Shown one piece after another: positions 1 through 9,515 of a stretch of 64,000 nucleotides of DNA (its first letter is position 1; the number at the start of each line of letters is the position of its first letter). The translations under genes were made by a program, and so were the position numbers. This stretch comes from Novosphingopyxis iocasae (GTDB taxonomy: Bacteria > Pseudomonadota > Alphaproteobacteria > Sphingomonadales > Sphingomonadaceae), in the NCBI RefSeq assembly GCF_014334095.1, contig NZ_CP060495.1:2441001-2505000 (forward strand), in the 5' to 3' direction. The notes beneath the pieces were generated by a model. It ran no database searches. It saw only the letters and a list, made by a program, of their open reading frames with translations, and was not told the DNA's origin.

Positions 1-7
1 CCCGTCA

Positions 8-1303
8 TCAGCCGATGAGCTTTACGATTTGCTGCACTGCCAGCACGACGAAGAGAATGGCAGAGCCCGCCAGGGTTATGTTGGCAAGGACGCCATTGCG
101 CGCTTCAGCGGGCAGTCGCTCCGAATTGTTGAGTATCAGCAGCGTCACCGCCAGAAACGGCATGAACAGCGCGCCGAACGCGCCATAAATGATGACGAGC
201 AGGAAGGGCCTGTCTGCGAATAGCAGCAGCATCGGCGGGAAAGTGAGCCAGAGGAGGTAGAAGCGATAGGCACCGCTGCCCTCATGCCCGCCCTCGTTGC
301 GGCCTTTCAGCTGATACCACCAATCGGAAAAAAACAGGCTCATGCCCTGCCAAACGCCGAGGAGCGAGGAGACGGACGTGGCGGCAAAGCCTATGAGGAA
401 AAGCATTGCGATGGTCCGTCCGAAGCGCTCCTCCAATACGCCGGAGAGGCCGAGCAGGCCCTGATCGCTATCCTGTAGCGCGATGCCGGCGGAATAAAGA
501 AGCTCCGCGCCGACGACCAGCATCGCGATCACAAAAATGCCCGTGACGATATATGCGACCGAATTGTCGACGCGCATCATCGGCAGCCACGGCGTGCCGC
601 GCCATCCCTTCGCTTGTGTCCAGTATCCGTAAGCGGCGGTGGTGATTGTGCCGCCGACGCCGCCGATCAGGCCTAGTGTGTAGAAGAGAGAGTCCTCGGG
701 CAACGAGAACGCCATGCCGCGGGCCAGATCTGGCAGAGAGGGGGCAACCAGTATGGCAAGGCCAACCATGATGACAAACATCGTGCCGACCAGCGCTTTC
801 ATCACCACTTCGAATGTCTCGTAATTGTTGAACCAGACGAACACGAAACCGAAGATGCCGGCAATAATTGCCCATGCGCGTAGCGATAGACCTGGGAAGA
901 GCGCGGTAAGGGGCAGCGCCGTCGCGCTCATCGCGGTGGCGCCGTAGATGAAGCCCCAGATAATGACGTAGATGCCGAAATACCAGCTGGTCCATCGGCC
1001 GAGCGATCGCCAGCCGGCCAAGATGGTGGAGCCGGTAGCGAGATGATAGCGGGCCGAACCTTCGGACAAGGCAATCTTGACGATGCAGCCGACCACCGCG
1101 GCCCAGAGCAGCGCATAGCCGAACCGCGATCCGGCGATCAGCGTGGCGACGAGATCGCCTGCGCCCACCCCCGTCGCCGCCACGACGATACCGGGGCCCA
1201 GATGCCGCCACATCTTTGAACGTGGCGGCGGGGCCTGCCGGGCATCGGGGCCCTCGGCATCGGCGGCGCGATCGTCCTCCGCCTTCTTGTGGGTGTCCTG
1301 CAT
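8..1303 (-). CDS. Nramp-family metal transporter with non-canonical metal site
   Basis: A 431-residue integral membrane protein with about ten to eleven hydrophobic helices and the Nramp/SLC11 fold signature. The region GPG...AGSRFGY (about residues 37-62) aligns without gaps to helix 1 of Nramp transporters. The hallmark DPGN metal-binding motif is replaced by GAGD (residues 47-50). The helix-6 MPH motif is also absent: the corresponding stretch reads GLIGGVGGTITTAAYGYW. This is seen directly. By family knowledge, loss of the Asp/Asn/Met ligands is a feature of Nramp-related proteins that do not carry classical Mn/Fe substrates, such as Mg transporters (NRMT), so the substrate here is uncertain. 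It lies 73 bp downstream of a C4-dicarboxylate symporter on the same strand and could be co-transcribed with it. The first 30 residues are charged and probably cytoplasmic. Confidence 0.8.
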   Translation of the reverse strand: MQDTHKKAEDDRAADAEGPDARQAPPPRSKMWRHLGPGIVVAATGVGAGDLVATLIAGSRFGYALLWAAVVGCIVKIALSEGSARYHLATGSTILAGWRSLGRWTSWYFGIYVIIWGFIYGATAMSATALPLTALFPGLSLRAWAIIAGIFGFVFVWFNNYETFEVVMKALVGTMFVIMVGLAILVAPSLPDLARGMAFSLPEDSLFYTLGLIGGVGGTITTAAYGYWTQAKGWRGTPWLPMMRVDNSVAYIVTGIFVIAMLVVGAELLYSAGIALQDSDQGLLGLSGVLEERFGRTIAMLFLIGFAATSVSSLLGVWQGMSLFFSDWWYQLKGRNEGGHEGSGAYRFYLLWLTFPPMLLLFADRPFLLVIIYGAFGALFMPFLAVTLLILNNSERLPAEARNGVLANITLAGSAILFVVLAVQQIVKLIG

Positions 1304-1376
1304 CCTGCCCCCTGTCGCCGTCCAACTGCTACAATCTCGCTGCGCCCGTATAGAGGCGAAAACGGCGGCTGCGCGG

Positions 1377-2717
1377 CTATTTTTCCGGAACGGTCAGATC
1401 GGGGTCCTGATCGATACGGGGCAGCTCGCCCGACGTGGCAGCCTGGAACTGGGCGAGGTCGAAATTTCCCTCCCAGCGGCTGACGACGATGGTGGCAACC
1501 GCGTTGCCGATGAAATTGGTCAGGCTGCGGCATTCGGACATGAACCGGTCGATGCCCAGGATCAGCGCCATGCCCGCCACCGGGACGCTCGGCACGATGG
1601 AGAGGGTGGCGGCCAAGGTGATGAACCCGGCACCCGTGACACCCGCTGCGCCTTTTGAAGAAATCATGGCGACCGAAAGCAGAGCGATCTGCTCGCCCAG
1701 CGTTAGCTCGATACCTGTCGCCTGCGCGATGAACAGTGCGGCGAGCGTCATATAGATGTTGGTGCCGTCCAGATTGAACGAATAGCCGGTGGGCACGACG
1801 AGTCCGACGACTGTCTTGGGGCAACCGGCGCGCTCCATCTTCTCGATCAGCGAGGGCAGGGCACTTTCCGAGCTCGACGTGCCGAGCACCAGCAGCAGCT
1901 CCGCCTTCAAATAGGAGATCAGCCGGAAGATTGAGAACCCGCAGAGCCGCGCGACGATGCCGAGCACGCCCAGCACGAACACCAAGGCGGTGAGGTAAAA
2001 GGTCGCTACCAGCTCGGCGAGATTGGCCAGCGTACCGATGCCATAGGCACCGATGGTGAAGGCGATCGCGCCGAACGCGCCGATGGGGGCTGCGCGCATG
2101 ATCAGCGATACGAACTTGAAGACGATCGTGGAAATATCTTCCAGCACGCTCAGGATGCGGTCACCGCGCTCACCCACAAGTGCTAGGCTGATGCCGAACA
2201 GCACCGAAACGAACAGCACCTGAAGGATCGAGCCGCTGGTGAGCGCGGACACCATCGTGTCGGGGATGATGCCGAGCAGGAAGCCGCTGATGGAGCTTTC
2301 ATGCGCTTTGGCGGCGTAATCGGCGACGGCGCTGGAATCGAGCGTGGCCGGATCGATGTTCAGTCCCGCGCCGGGCTGCACGACATTGCCGATGATCATG
2401 CCGATAATCAGCGCCAGCGTGGAGAAGAAGATGAAATAGGCAAAGGCTTTGCCTGCGACGCGCCCGATCTTCGCCAGATCGCGCATCCCGGCGATACCGG
2501 TGACGATGGTGAGGAAAATCACCGGCGCGATGATCATCTTGACCAGCTTTATGAAAGCATCGCCGAGTGGCTTCATCGCCTCGCCGGTCTGCGGCGCGAA
2601 ATGCCCAAGCAGGACGCCCGCGATGATCGCGATAAGCACCTGTGCGTAGAGATGTTGCCACCAGGCGCGCGATTTCGGCGGCATGGCGGGTTCGGCGGAA
2701 TGCTGAACGTGGCGCAT
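1377..2717 (-). CDS. Dicarboxylate/amino acid:cation symporter (DctA-like)
   Basis: A secondary transporter of the DAACS (SLC1) family, which imports C4-dicarboxylates or acidic amino acids with Na+ or H+. About eight hydrophobic segments are visible, with family hallmarks: [14 protein letters not shown] near the N terminus, the serine-rich hairpin [11 protein letters not shown], and the substrate-binding region [19 protein letters not shown]. The frame is open further upstream, but the sequence GAGGAA directly precedes two ATGs. The second ATG (at 2717) has an 8-nt gap from the GG of GAGG and is the better start; the first (2723) is too close. Followed 73 bp later by the Nramp-like gene. The 230 bp upstream, separating it from the chemosensory operon, presumably hold its promoter. 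Substrate preference cannot be read from the sequence; dicarboxylate is the likeliest. Confidence 0.9.
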   Translation of the reverse strand: MRHVQHSAEPAMPPKSRAWWQHLYAQVLIAIIAGVLLGHFAPQTGEAMKPLGDAFIKLVKMIIAPVIFLTIVTGIAGMRDLAKIGRVAGKAFAYFIFFSTLALIIGMIIGNVVQPGAGLNIDPATLDSSAVADYAAKAHESSISGFLLGIIPDTMVSALTSGSILQVLFVSVLFGISLALVGERGDRILSVLEDISTIVFKFVSLIMRAAPIGAFGAIAFTIGAYGIGTLANLAELVATFYLTALVFVLGVLGIVARLCGFSIFRLISYLKAELLLVLGTSSSESALPSLIEKMERAGCPKTVVGLVVPTGYSFNLDGTNIYMTLAALFIAQATGIELTLGEQIALLSVAMISSKGAAGVTGAGFITLAATLSIVPSVPVAGMALILGIDRFMSECRSLTNFIGNAVATIVVSRWEGNFDLAQFQAATSGELPRIDQDPDLTVPEK

Positions 2718-2947
2718 GGTCATTTCCTCTCCCAAGGTCCCTGCCGAACGGCTGTCCTTCATCTGCAGATGCGTGGAGCGGACACGGGCAGAAGTCCATC
2801 ATGCCGAATCCGGGTCACTCCAGGATTCCCATGGTAAACTTTCGGGGAAATGTCAGGCCATTGCTGAAAATGGTTCGCGAAGGCCCCGCGCCGTCCGCGC
2901 ATTTCCTGTTGGCAAGAGCAACACGCGCGCTGCGTTATCAGCAGATG

Positions 2948-4747
2948 TCAGAACAGTCCGTCGTCCTCATCATCGTCGTCATCGCCAAATAGACCGAGAT
3001 CGTCCGCGTCCGAATTGTCGACAACCGGTTCTGGTATGGGAGAGAAAGCGCGGTGGATGTCGCGTTCCTGGGCCATCGAATAGAGCTTGGCGATCTGCGG
3101 CAACAGGACGGCTAGATGGTCCAGAGCCGCTTCGCACGGTTCCGCTGCCCCCCGCGCCAAAGCCGAGAGGCCGTCGCCCGCGCTTAACATCGCTTCTTCC
3201 AGCGCCAGTTCATCGGCGAGGTCGGTTCCGGTGCGGTTGAGCAGTTCGATCAGATGGCTGGCATCCGCCCGGCCCTGTTCGAGGCCGGCGTCGTTGGTGC
3301 TGCATCCTTTTTGCACAATCTCCAACGCGCCGCCAAGACCGCCATCGTCCAGATCCCGGGGGCGCTCTTCCTGGATCGAAGAGCTTTCCGAGGAAAGACG
3401 CCTGATCGTATGGATCGTTTCGTCCAGTTCCTCGCCCAGCTGGTTGCACAGCACGTCGATTTCCTTGGCAACCACCAGCACCGCGCGGCCCGTGTCGCCT
3501 GACCGGCGGCAGAGGAGGGAGGTGTTCATCGCTATGTTGCGAAGATCGACCCGTAGCCAGTGAAGCACCTGCAGCTTCGCATCGAGCCCCGCCAGCGTGG
3601 ACGCCACCATTTCGACAAGCCGCCCCGATTGCTCCTCGGTGGTCTGCAGGCGGTCCGTCAGATCGTCCATCTGGATGATGCTGCGCTCGACTTCCTGCAA
3701 GATCTGCGGACCGTTCGATCCGCCGTCCGTCTCGATGACGGAGAGAAGGCGCGTGGTGTGCGGCCCGATGTCCTGCAAGGATCGCAGAAGCGTATTTGCG
3801 CCTGCTGAGAAGTCCTCGGCGGCGCCGACAAGCTGTCCTGCGAGAAGCGCGTAGATGCTCGATCGAACCGCCTGCTCCACTTCCGGTGCTGGCGCGGCAT
3901 CCGCGGACCAGCCATCCAGAATTTCCAGCGTCTCGACCACATGTTCCACCCGCTGGCGGGTGCTGTCGCCAACCTGCAGAGCCCCCAGGACGGTGGCCAC
4001 CTCTCGCTGGATATCGCCGGCAATGGAGAAGATATCGCGCGCCAGTTCGCTCATCGATTGCATGTGCTGTTGAAGCGAGGCGGCGTCGGCGGCAAGCTGC
4101 TGCGGCACGGCGGGGACAACACGCTCGCATTCCCGCCGCAGCGGGTCGATGGCGCTGCCTGCCTCTTTCAGATCAGGGGCAAGCCGGTCCAGCATGGCGC
4201 CAATGCCGTCCAGCTCAACCAGCCCGCCGTCCAGGCGCAGATTGAGGTCGTCGACGAACTTGATGAAGCCTTCGCCTCCGCCAGCGGCGATCTTGATGTT
4301 GAGCCCATAGATGCGAAGGACATCGAGGAGCCTGCGCATTTCGACGAGGTGCTTTTCCAGCGTCTCCGAATGCGATCGCGCCGCATCCAGAGTGAGTTCC
4401 CTGGCCTGAAGCGTATCGGGCAGGCTGCCGAGCCTTTCGGCCATGTCCGTCAGGGTTGCGATCGCATCGCGCGCGGAGGTATCGTCGAGGGCGGAGCTGA
4501 TGTCCTTCAGCACCGCCATGAGGCGGTCGATTGTCTCGATCGCGGTCATCAGCATTGTGCCGGCCTCGACAAACCGCCGATCCATTCCGGCGGCAAGGCT
4601 GGAGAGACCGGCGGCGATACTACGGCTGTCCTGACCGCCGCCGGCGGGGGGCGAACCCGCAGCGCCGTCCGTCGGGAGCGGCCCACCGTTCTGCGTATCG
4701 AGCGCTTCGGCAAGCTCTGCGGACAGATCGGAGAAGTGCATGCTCAT
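2948..4747 (-). CDS. Soluble MCP-like coiled-coil protein of chemosensory operon
   Basis: A 599-residue, largely helical protein with no transmembrane segment or signal peptide; it is the last gene of the chemosensory operon. Its start overlaps the cheB stop by 4 bp (ATGA). Two segments resemble a degenerate MCP signalling-domain hairpin (canonical [23 protein letters not shown]): residues about 149-170 ([20 protein letters not shown]) and about 404-434 ([20 protein letters not shown] followed by [10 protein letters not shown]). A motif [11 protein letters not shown] (about 261-271) resembles helices in CheZ- or MCP-like proteins. The C terminus is extremely acidic (a run of Asp and Glu) with two GLF triplets. 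Function is not known. Position and tip-like segments suggest a cytoplasmic scaffold, decoy receptor or regulator in the CheA/CheW array; that is inference. Confidence 0.75.
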   Translation of the reverse strand: MSMHFSDLSAELAEALDTQNGGPLPTDGAAGSPPAGGGQDSRSIAAGLSSLAAGMDRRFVEAGTMLMTAIETIDRLMAVLKDISSALDDTSARDAIATLTDMAERLGSLPDTLQARELTLDAARSHSETLEKHLVEMRRLLDVLRIYGLNIKIAAGGGEGFIKFVDDLNLRLDGGLVELDGIGAMLDRLAPDLKEAGSAIDPLRRECERVVPAVPQQLAADAASLQQHMQSMSELARDIFSIAGDIQREVATVLGALQVGDSTRQRVEHVVETLEILDGWSADAAPAPEVEQAVRSSIYALLAGQLVGAAEDFSAGANTLLRSLQDIGPHTTRLLSVIETDGGSNGPQILQEVERSIIQMDDLTDRLQTTEEQSGRLVEMVASTLAGLDAKLQVLHWLRVDLRNIAMNTSLLCRRSGDTGRAVLVVAKEIDVLCNQLGEELDETIHTIRRLSSESSSIQEERPRDLDDGGLGGALEIVQKGCSTNDAGLEQGRADASHLIELLNRTGTDLADELALEEAMLSAGDGLSALARGAAEPCEAALDHLAVLLPQIAKLYSMAQERDIHRAFSPIPEPVVDNSDADDLGLFGDDDDDEDDGLF

Positions 4748-5826
4748 CGTTGGGATGCTCGCAGTAATTCGTTAGCAATTTGCCCCAAGGGCAGAATGCG
4801 GTCTGTCGCACCGCGCGCGATCGCTTCCTTGGGCATGCCGAAGACGATCGAGGTCGCCTCGTCCTGGGCCATGGTGCGTGCGCCCGCCTCCTTCATTTCC
4901 AGAAGCCCGCGCGCGCCGTCGTCGCCCATGCCGGTCATGATGATCCCCACCGCGTTCGACCCGGCGGTGCGCGCGGCCGAGCGGAACAGCACGTCGACCG
5001 AGGGCCGGTGCCGCGACACCAGCGGCCCTTCGCGGACCGAGACATAATAGCGCGCGCCCTGCCGCTCCAGCATGGTGTGGCGCAGACCGCCGGGCGCGAT
5101 CAGCACATGACCGCGCATCACGGTATCCCCGTTTTCGGCCTCTTTCACATCCACCTTGCACAGGCCGTTGAGCCGTTTGGCAAAGGCTTTGGTGAAGCTT
5201 TCGGGCATGTGCTGGACCACCACGATACCGGGCGAATTGGCCGGCAGCGCCTCCAGCACTTCGCGCAGCGCTTCGGTGCCGCCGGTGGAGGCGCCGATGC
5301 ATACCACCATTTCGGTGGTGCGGCGCATGGCGCCGGCGCTGGGCGGCGGCATCATCGCGTCGGCGGTGAGCTTTTGCTGCGGGCCCTCATCCTTGCGGGC
5401 CGCGGACCGCCTGCCGAGACGCGCCTGCGCCGCGCCCTTCACCGTTTCGCGAATGCGCATATGCGCTTCGTTCAGATGATCGGCGACACCCATGCGCGGC
5501 TTCAGGATCACATCGACTGCGCCAGCCTCCATCGCCTGAAGCAGCGTTTCGGACCCTTCTTCCACCAGCGAGGAACACATCACCACGGGCACCGGGCACT
5601 GGCTCATCAATTTGCGCAGAAAGGTGATGCCGTCCATGCGCGGCATTTCGACGTCGAGCGTGACCACATCGGGCATTTCGGCCTGGATATAGCGCGCCGC
5701 AGCGAAGGGATCGGACGCCGCAGCGATCACCTCGATCTCCGGGTCCGCCGAAAGAATGGCGGTCATCGCCTGCCGGACGCTGGCGGAATCGTCGATCACC
5801 AGGACGCGGATAGTTTTCTTCGGCAT
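4744..5826 (-). CDS. cheB: Chemotaxis response regulator protein-glutamate methylesterase
   Basis: CheB removes methyl groups from receptor glutamates (and deamidates glutamines) as the adaptation arm of chemosensory signalling. The N-terminal receiver domain (about 1-120) has the acidic pair in VIDDSA and phospho-acceptor Asp58 in [11 protein letters not shown]. The C-terminal esterase domain carries the catalytic triad Ser180 ([12 protein letters not shown]), His206 (VVQHMPESF) and Asp302 ([10 protein letters not shown]), spaced as in the enteric enzyme. Length of 360 residues is normal. A Shine-Dalgarno-like AGGACTAGGA precedes the ATG. It starts 4 nt after the cheR stop and overlaps the following MCP-like gene by 4 nt, so translation is probably coupled. 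Cytoplasmic, probably array-associated. Confidence 0.96.
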   Translation of the reverse strand: MPKKTIRVLVIDDSASVRQAMTAILSADPEIEVIAAASDPFAAARYIQAEMPDVVTLDVEMPRMDGITFLRKLMSQCPVPVVMCSSLVEEGSETLLQAMEAGAVDVILKPRMGVADHLNEAHMRIRETVKGAAQARLGRRSAARKDEGPQQKLTADAMMPPPSAGAMRRTTEMVVCIGASTGGTEALREVLEALPANSPGIVVVQHMPESFTKAFAKRLNGLCKVDVKEAENGDTVMRGHVLIAPGGLRHTMLERQGARYYVSVREGPLVSRHRPSVDVLFRSAARTAGSNAVGIIMTGMGDDGARGLLEMKEAGARTMAQDEATSIVFGMPKEAIARGATDRILPLGQIANELLRASQR

Positions 5827-5830
5827 CGTC

Positions 5831-6688
5831 CTAGTCCTTCTGGAAGATGGTGTGGCCCACCTGGCGAAGCGGCAGGTTCATTTCGGTGATGGATTCCGAA
5901 TGGCCCAGCATGATCCACCCGCCGGGTTTCAAATTACTGCACAGCCGGCCGATTACCGCCTCCTGCGTCGGCCGATCGAAATAGATCAGGACGTTGCGGC
6001 ACATGATGATGTCCATCGGGCTGCCCACCGGATAGCGCGCGTCCATGAAGTTCAGCTGCGCATAGCCGACCGCCGAGCGCAGGGCGGGGACGATGCGGAC
6101 ATTCTCGCTGGCGGGGTCGATCGGTTCCATCACATAGCGCTTGCGCAGAACCGGCGGCACCGGATCCAGCAGCGTGCGGGGATAGATGCCGCGCCGGGCC
6201 ACATCGAGCACTTCGCTGTCGAGATCGGTGGCCAGAATGCCATATTCCGGGCCGCCGTGCCGCTGCGCGAAATCGTCGAACAGCATCGCCATGGTATAGG
6301 ATTCCGCGCCCGTCGAGCAGCCCGCGCTCCAGGCCCTGAGCCGGCGCGTGCCCGCCGCCATGATCGCGGGCAGGATGGTGCTCTCCATATAGTCGAAATG
6401 CTTGGGCTCACGGAAGAAATCGGTCTTGTTGGTGGTGACCGCGTTCAGCAGATGCTCCGTCTCGCCCTCACCGAAATCGCCGTCGAACAGCGCCTCGCAA
6501 TATTCATCGAGATCGGCCGTGCCGGTGGCTCGCACGCGCCTGCGCAAGCGCCCTTCGAGCATGGTTCGCTTGGTCAGCGGTATCTTGATCCCCGAAAGTT
6601 CGTGAATATGGGCTGCAAGCCGCGCGAAGTTGCGCTGGGATATGTGGTCTTCGGTAATCGGGGAGGCGGCAAGAGCTGCTGAGGCCAT
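5831..6688 (-). CDS. cheR: Chemotaxis protein-glutamate O-methyltransferase
   Basis: CheR methylates receptor glutamates using S-adenosylmethionine. The start chosen gives 285 residues beginning [16 protein letters not shown]; the same frame is open much further upstream, but that part overlaps the preceding cheW gene and has no family similarity. The N-terminal helical domain (about 15-90) contains the basic patch [13 protein letters not shown]. The methyltransferase domain shows [13 protein letters not shown], the SAM-binding motif [16 protein letters not shown] and [10 protein letters not shown]. No strong Shine-Dalgarno sequence is visible before the ATG. About 88 bp separate it from the upstream cheW stop, and cheB follows after 4 bp. 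No C-terminal tetratricopeptide extension is present. Works with CheB and the MCP of this operon. Confidence 0.95.
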   Translation of the reverse strand: MASAALAASPITEDHISQRNFARLAAHIHELSGIKIPLTKRTMLEGRLRRRVRATGTADLDEYCEALFDGDFGEGETEHLLNAVTTNKTDFFREPKHFDYMESTILPAIMAAGTRRLRAWSAGCSTGAESYTMAMLFDDFAQRHGGPEYGILATDLDSEVLDVARRGIYPRTLLDPVPPVLRKRYVMEPIDPASENVRIVPALRSAVGYAQLNFMDARYPVGSPMDIIMCRNVLIYFDRPTQEAVIGRLCSNLKPGGWIMLGHSESITEMNLPLRQVGHTIFQKD

Positions 6689-6776
6689 GTCACAAAATCC
6701 GGAAGGGGCTGACGGCGGCCCGGAAGGGCCACCGGCTCGAAGACGATCGAGACGATGCGCCGGAGCGGAAAGCCGC

Positions 6777-7256
6777 TCAAGCCGCCTGCAGGCCGGGAAG
6801 CATTGCCGCTTCCTCGCTGGAAAAGAATGTCGCCAGGTCCACCAAGATGACGAAGCCGTCGTCCTGCCGCACGACGCCGTCGATATAATCGGACCGCCAG
6901 CGCATGCCGATATCGGGTGCCGGTTCGATCTGATCCGCCGAGAACGCGGTGACGTTGAGCACCCGGTCGACAACCAGGCCCAGCGCGACGTTACGGTCGG
7001 CGAGGGCAAGGTCCACGATCAGGATGCGCGTGGTAAGTGTCGGTTCCTGCATCGGCAGGCCCATGCGGGTGCGCAGGTCCACAGTCGGTACGCCTGCGCC
7101 GCGCACATCGGTGAGGCCCAGGAGCCAGTCCGGCGCCTGGGGGACGCGAAATACCGGAGCATAATCCAGTATCTCGCGCACCATGCCGACCGGAACCGCG
7201 AAGATCTCGTCCCCCAAGCCGAATGTTACGGCCTGGGTTTCGGTGCCGCCCGTCAT
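6777..7256 (-). CDS. cheW: Chemotaxis coupling protein CheW (second copy)
   Basis: CheW bridges receptors to CheA. The 159-residue protein beginning [20 protein letters not shown] spans a single CheW domain, with the conserved segments [27 protein letters not shown] and [11 protein letters not shown]. The start is the ATG that overlaps the MCP stop codon (ATGA, 4 nt), suggesting translational coupling to the receptor gene. Longer in-frame extensions run into the MCP gene and are not protein-like. It is diverged from the other CheW of this operon (9011-9514), so the two may occupy different places in the array or pair with different receptors. Ends with LPGLQAA, 88 bp before cheR. Confidence 0.93.
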   Translation of the reverse strand: MTGGTETQAVTFGLGDEIFAVPVGMVREILDYAPVFRVPQAPDWLLGLTDVRGAGVPTVDLRTRMGLPMQEPTLTTRILIVDLALADRNVALGLVVDRVLNVTAFSADQIEPAPDIGMRWRSDYIDGVVRQDDGFVILVDLATFFSSEEAAMLPGLQAA

Positions 7257-8953
7257 GCCGCCTGACCGAAGTCGGCGTCGTCCGCGTCCGGGCCGCCGCT
7301 CGAGAGGTCGAGCGCGAAGCCGCGGGCGCGTTCCTGCTGGTCGCCCACGCTGTTCGGCTTGAACTTGGGAGCGGCCTTCTTGGCTTTGGGCGCGGCAGCC
7401 CTGGAGGCCGCCTTCTTCGCTTTCGACGCATTGACCGACTGGACCGCATCGTCGGCAGCCACCCGGAAGAAGGCGATGGCCGACTGCAGATTCTCGGCGC
7501 GGCTCGCCAGTTCCTCGGACGTGTTGGAGATCTGCTCCGACGCCGTGGCGTTTTGCTGGGTCACCGTATCGAGCTGCTGGATCGCTTCGTTGATCTGGCT
7601 GGCACCGATGTCCTGCTCGCGGCACGCGGCGCTGATCTCGGTCACCAACTCGGCGGTACGACGGATATCGGGGACCAGCTTGGTCAGCATGTCGCCGGCC
7701 TGCGTAGCGGCGGTGACGGTTTCGGTCGACATCGAGCCGATTTCCGCCGCGGCAGCCTGGCTGCGTTCGGCCAGCTTACGCACTTCGGAGGCAACCACTG
7801 CGAAGCCGCGGCCATGTTCGCCCGCCCGCGCCGCTTCGACCGCGGCGTTGAGCGCCAGAAGATCGGTCTGACGTGCGATTTCCTGCACGATCTCGATTTT
7901 CTCGACGATGGTGCGCATCGCGCCGACCGCCTTTTCCACCGCGACACCGCTTTCCTGGGCATCGGTGGAGGACTGGCGAGCGATCTTCTCCGTCTGCGCG
8001 GCGTTGTCGGCGTTCTGTTTGATGTTGGAGGCCATCTGTTCCATCGAGGCGGAGGCCTCTTCGGCGGAAGCGGCCTGTTCGGTCGCACCCTGCGAAACCT
8101 GTTCCGCGCTGGCCGACATCTGCTGGCTGCCCGAGGCAACGGCATCGGAAGCCGAAGTGGTGTCGCCGATGACTTTGCGCAGACGCTCGACCATCATCGC
8201 CACCGAAGCAAGCACGCTGTCGAGGTCGTTCGGCTTGACGTCGACTCTGACGGTCAGGTCGCCTTCGGCAACCTTACGTACCACGCCGCTTACGAAAGCG
8301 GGTTCGCCGCCAAGCTGCTTGAGCACCGAGCGCGTCACCAGAAGGGCGGCACCCACGCCGATCACCAGCGCGATGGCGATCAGGATCATGAAGATCATGC
8401 GAGCGCTTTCAAAGATCGCGTCTCCTTCGAGGCTGGCGGCGTCGCCACCCTCGACGTTCATCTTGACCAGTTCGCTCAGTGTATCCTGCAGGGCGTAGAA
8501 GTTTTCGCGCGAAGCAATAAGAGCCTGCTCTGCTTCAGCATTCTGACCGGCCGTAGACAATTCGAGGATGCGCGCACTGTCCGCATCATAGGCCTTCGTC
8601 TCGATGAGATATCTGTCATAGACTGCGCGCTCTTTGGGAGAAGAAATCAGCTTCTCATATTCCTTCTCTTGCTGATCCAGCTTAGCGTTTGCAGCCTCGA
8701 AATTGTCCTGCGCACGCTTCTTGCCCTGGGGCGTTTGCGCCAGCACGTTGCTGTATTGCTGGGTACGGACTTCGGCCGTCAAAGTGTTCATGCGGTGGAT
8801 CGTGTCGATGCTGGGTAACCAGTTTTCGGTGATGACCGTCGATTGATCGTTGATGGAACTCATTTGCGTGATGCCGAGCCAGCCGAGCGCTCCGGTCAGG
8901 AGCAGGATGGCCGAAAAGGCAGCCGCCAGCTTCGCTTTAAGTGTCATGTTCAT
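7253..8953 (-). CDS. Methyl-accepting chemotaxis protein, transmembrane
   Basis: A 566-residue receptor. TM1 lies at about residues 8-30 ([19 protein letters not shown]). A four-helix-bundle-type periplasmic region (about 31-185) has no recognisable ligand fold. TM2 is about 186-208 ([20 protein letters not shown]), followed by a HAMP domain and a long cytoplasmic signalling domain with the hairpin tip [21 protein letters not shown] and [13 protein letters not shown]. The C-terminal tail is Lys/Ala-rich and then acidic, with no NWETF-type CheR tether. Start ATG has AGGTGA six nt upstream; a second in-frame ATG lies two codons later. It is flanked by the two cheW genes and overlaps the downstream one by 4 nt. 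The ligand cannot be predicted. It is the only membrane receptor in the operon. Confidence 0.95.
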   Translation of the reverse strand: MNMTLKAKLAAAFSAILLLTGALGWLGITQMSSINDQSTVITENWLPSIDTIHRMNTLTAEVRTQQYSNVLAQTPQGKKRAQDNFEAANAKLDQQEKEYEKLISSPKERAVYDRYLIETKAYDADSARILELSTAGQNAEAEQALIASRENFYALQDTLSELVKMNVEGGDAASLEGDAIFESARMIFMILIAIALVIGVGAALLVTRSVLKQLGGEPAFVSGVVRKVAEGDLTVRVDVKPNDLDSVLASVAMMVERLRKVIGDTTSASDAVASGSQQMSASAEQVSQGATEQAASAEEASASMEQMASNIKQNADNAAQTEKIARQSSTDAQESGVAVEKAVGAMRTIVEKIEIVQEIARQTDLLALNAAVEAARAGEHGRGFAVVASEVRKLAERSQAAAAEIGSMSTETVTAATQAGDMLTKLVPDIRRTAELVTEISAACREQDIGASQINEAIQQLDTVTQQNATASEQISNTSEELASRAENLQSAIAFFRVAADDAVQSVNASKAKKAASRAAAPKAKKAAPKFKPNSVGDQQERARGFALDLSSGGPDADDADFGQAA

Positions 8954-9010
8954 GGCTGTTCACCTGGTTCAAAAAGAATAAGCGGGAAATTTCGAGAAAA
9001 CTGAAATGCG

Positions 9011-9514
9011 TTAAGCCGCCGCGGCCATGCCGGAGGGGGGCGACCGCAAGGTGGGCTCGAAGATCGCGGGAAGATCGGGAATGACGATTACGCCGTCACC
9101 CCGGCGCGCGAGGCAGCGGACATGCTTGCGGTTCCACCGCATCCCCACCATCGGTGGTTCCTCGCAGGAAGACTCAGCGATGCCGGCGACTTCGAGCACC
9201 TTGTCGGCCCGGAAGCCGAGCCAGTGCTGCTCTTCGTCCAGTTCGGTCTCGATCACCACGATCCGGCTGTCGATGGTGGCCTCTGCAGGCTCCATGTCGA
9301 AGGCGAGACGCAAGTCGGCGAGCGGGATGATCTTTCCGCGGAAATTGATCACGTCGCTCACCATTGCGGGGGCACCCGGCACCGTGGTGGAGGTGACCAC
9401 GTCGAGAATTTCGCGCACGATCATCGCCTCCAGCGCAAACACCTCGCCCTGAAGTTCGAAGTGCAGGAATTCCTCGCCATCTTCGGATTTTTCGGATGTT
9501 GGATTGGTCGTCAT
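9011..9514 (-). CDS. cheW: Chemotaxis coupling protein CheW (first copy)
   Basis: A 167-residue CheW-domain protein starting MTTNPTSEKSEDGEEFLHFE. Family features are VFALEAMIVREILDVV, VSDVINFRGKIIPLADLRLA and GFRADKVLEVAGI. The ATG lies 1 nt after the cheA stop codon and has no Shine-Dalgarno sequence of its own, so it is probably translated by coupling to cheA. Role: links the MCP to CheA in the signalling array. Sequence differs considerably from the second CheW at 6777-7256. Ends with an alanine-rich tail. About 57 bp separate it from the MCP start downstream. Confidence 0.94.
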   Translation of the reverse strand: MTTNPTSEKSEDGEEFLHFELQGEVFALEAMIVREILDVVTSTTVPGAPAMVSDVINFRGKIIPLADLRLAFDMEPAEATIDSRIVVIETELDEEQHWLGFRADKVLEVAGIAESSCEEPPMVGMRWNRKHVRCLARRGDGVIVIPDLPAIFEPTLRSPPSGMAAAA

Positions 9515-9515
9515 T

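Noticed and set aside
5831-7009. A longer cheR starting at 7009 (392 residues)
   Set aside because: The extra N-terminal part is Arg/Ser-rich, overlaps cheW in another frame and lacks CheR similarity; the start at 6688 fits the family.
7223-8818. A 531-codon plus-strand frame opposite the MCP gene
   Set aside because: Antisense shadow; the repetitive heptad coding of the MCP explains the long opposite frame.
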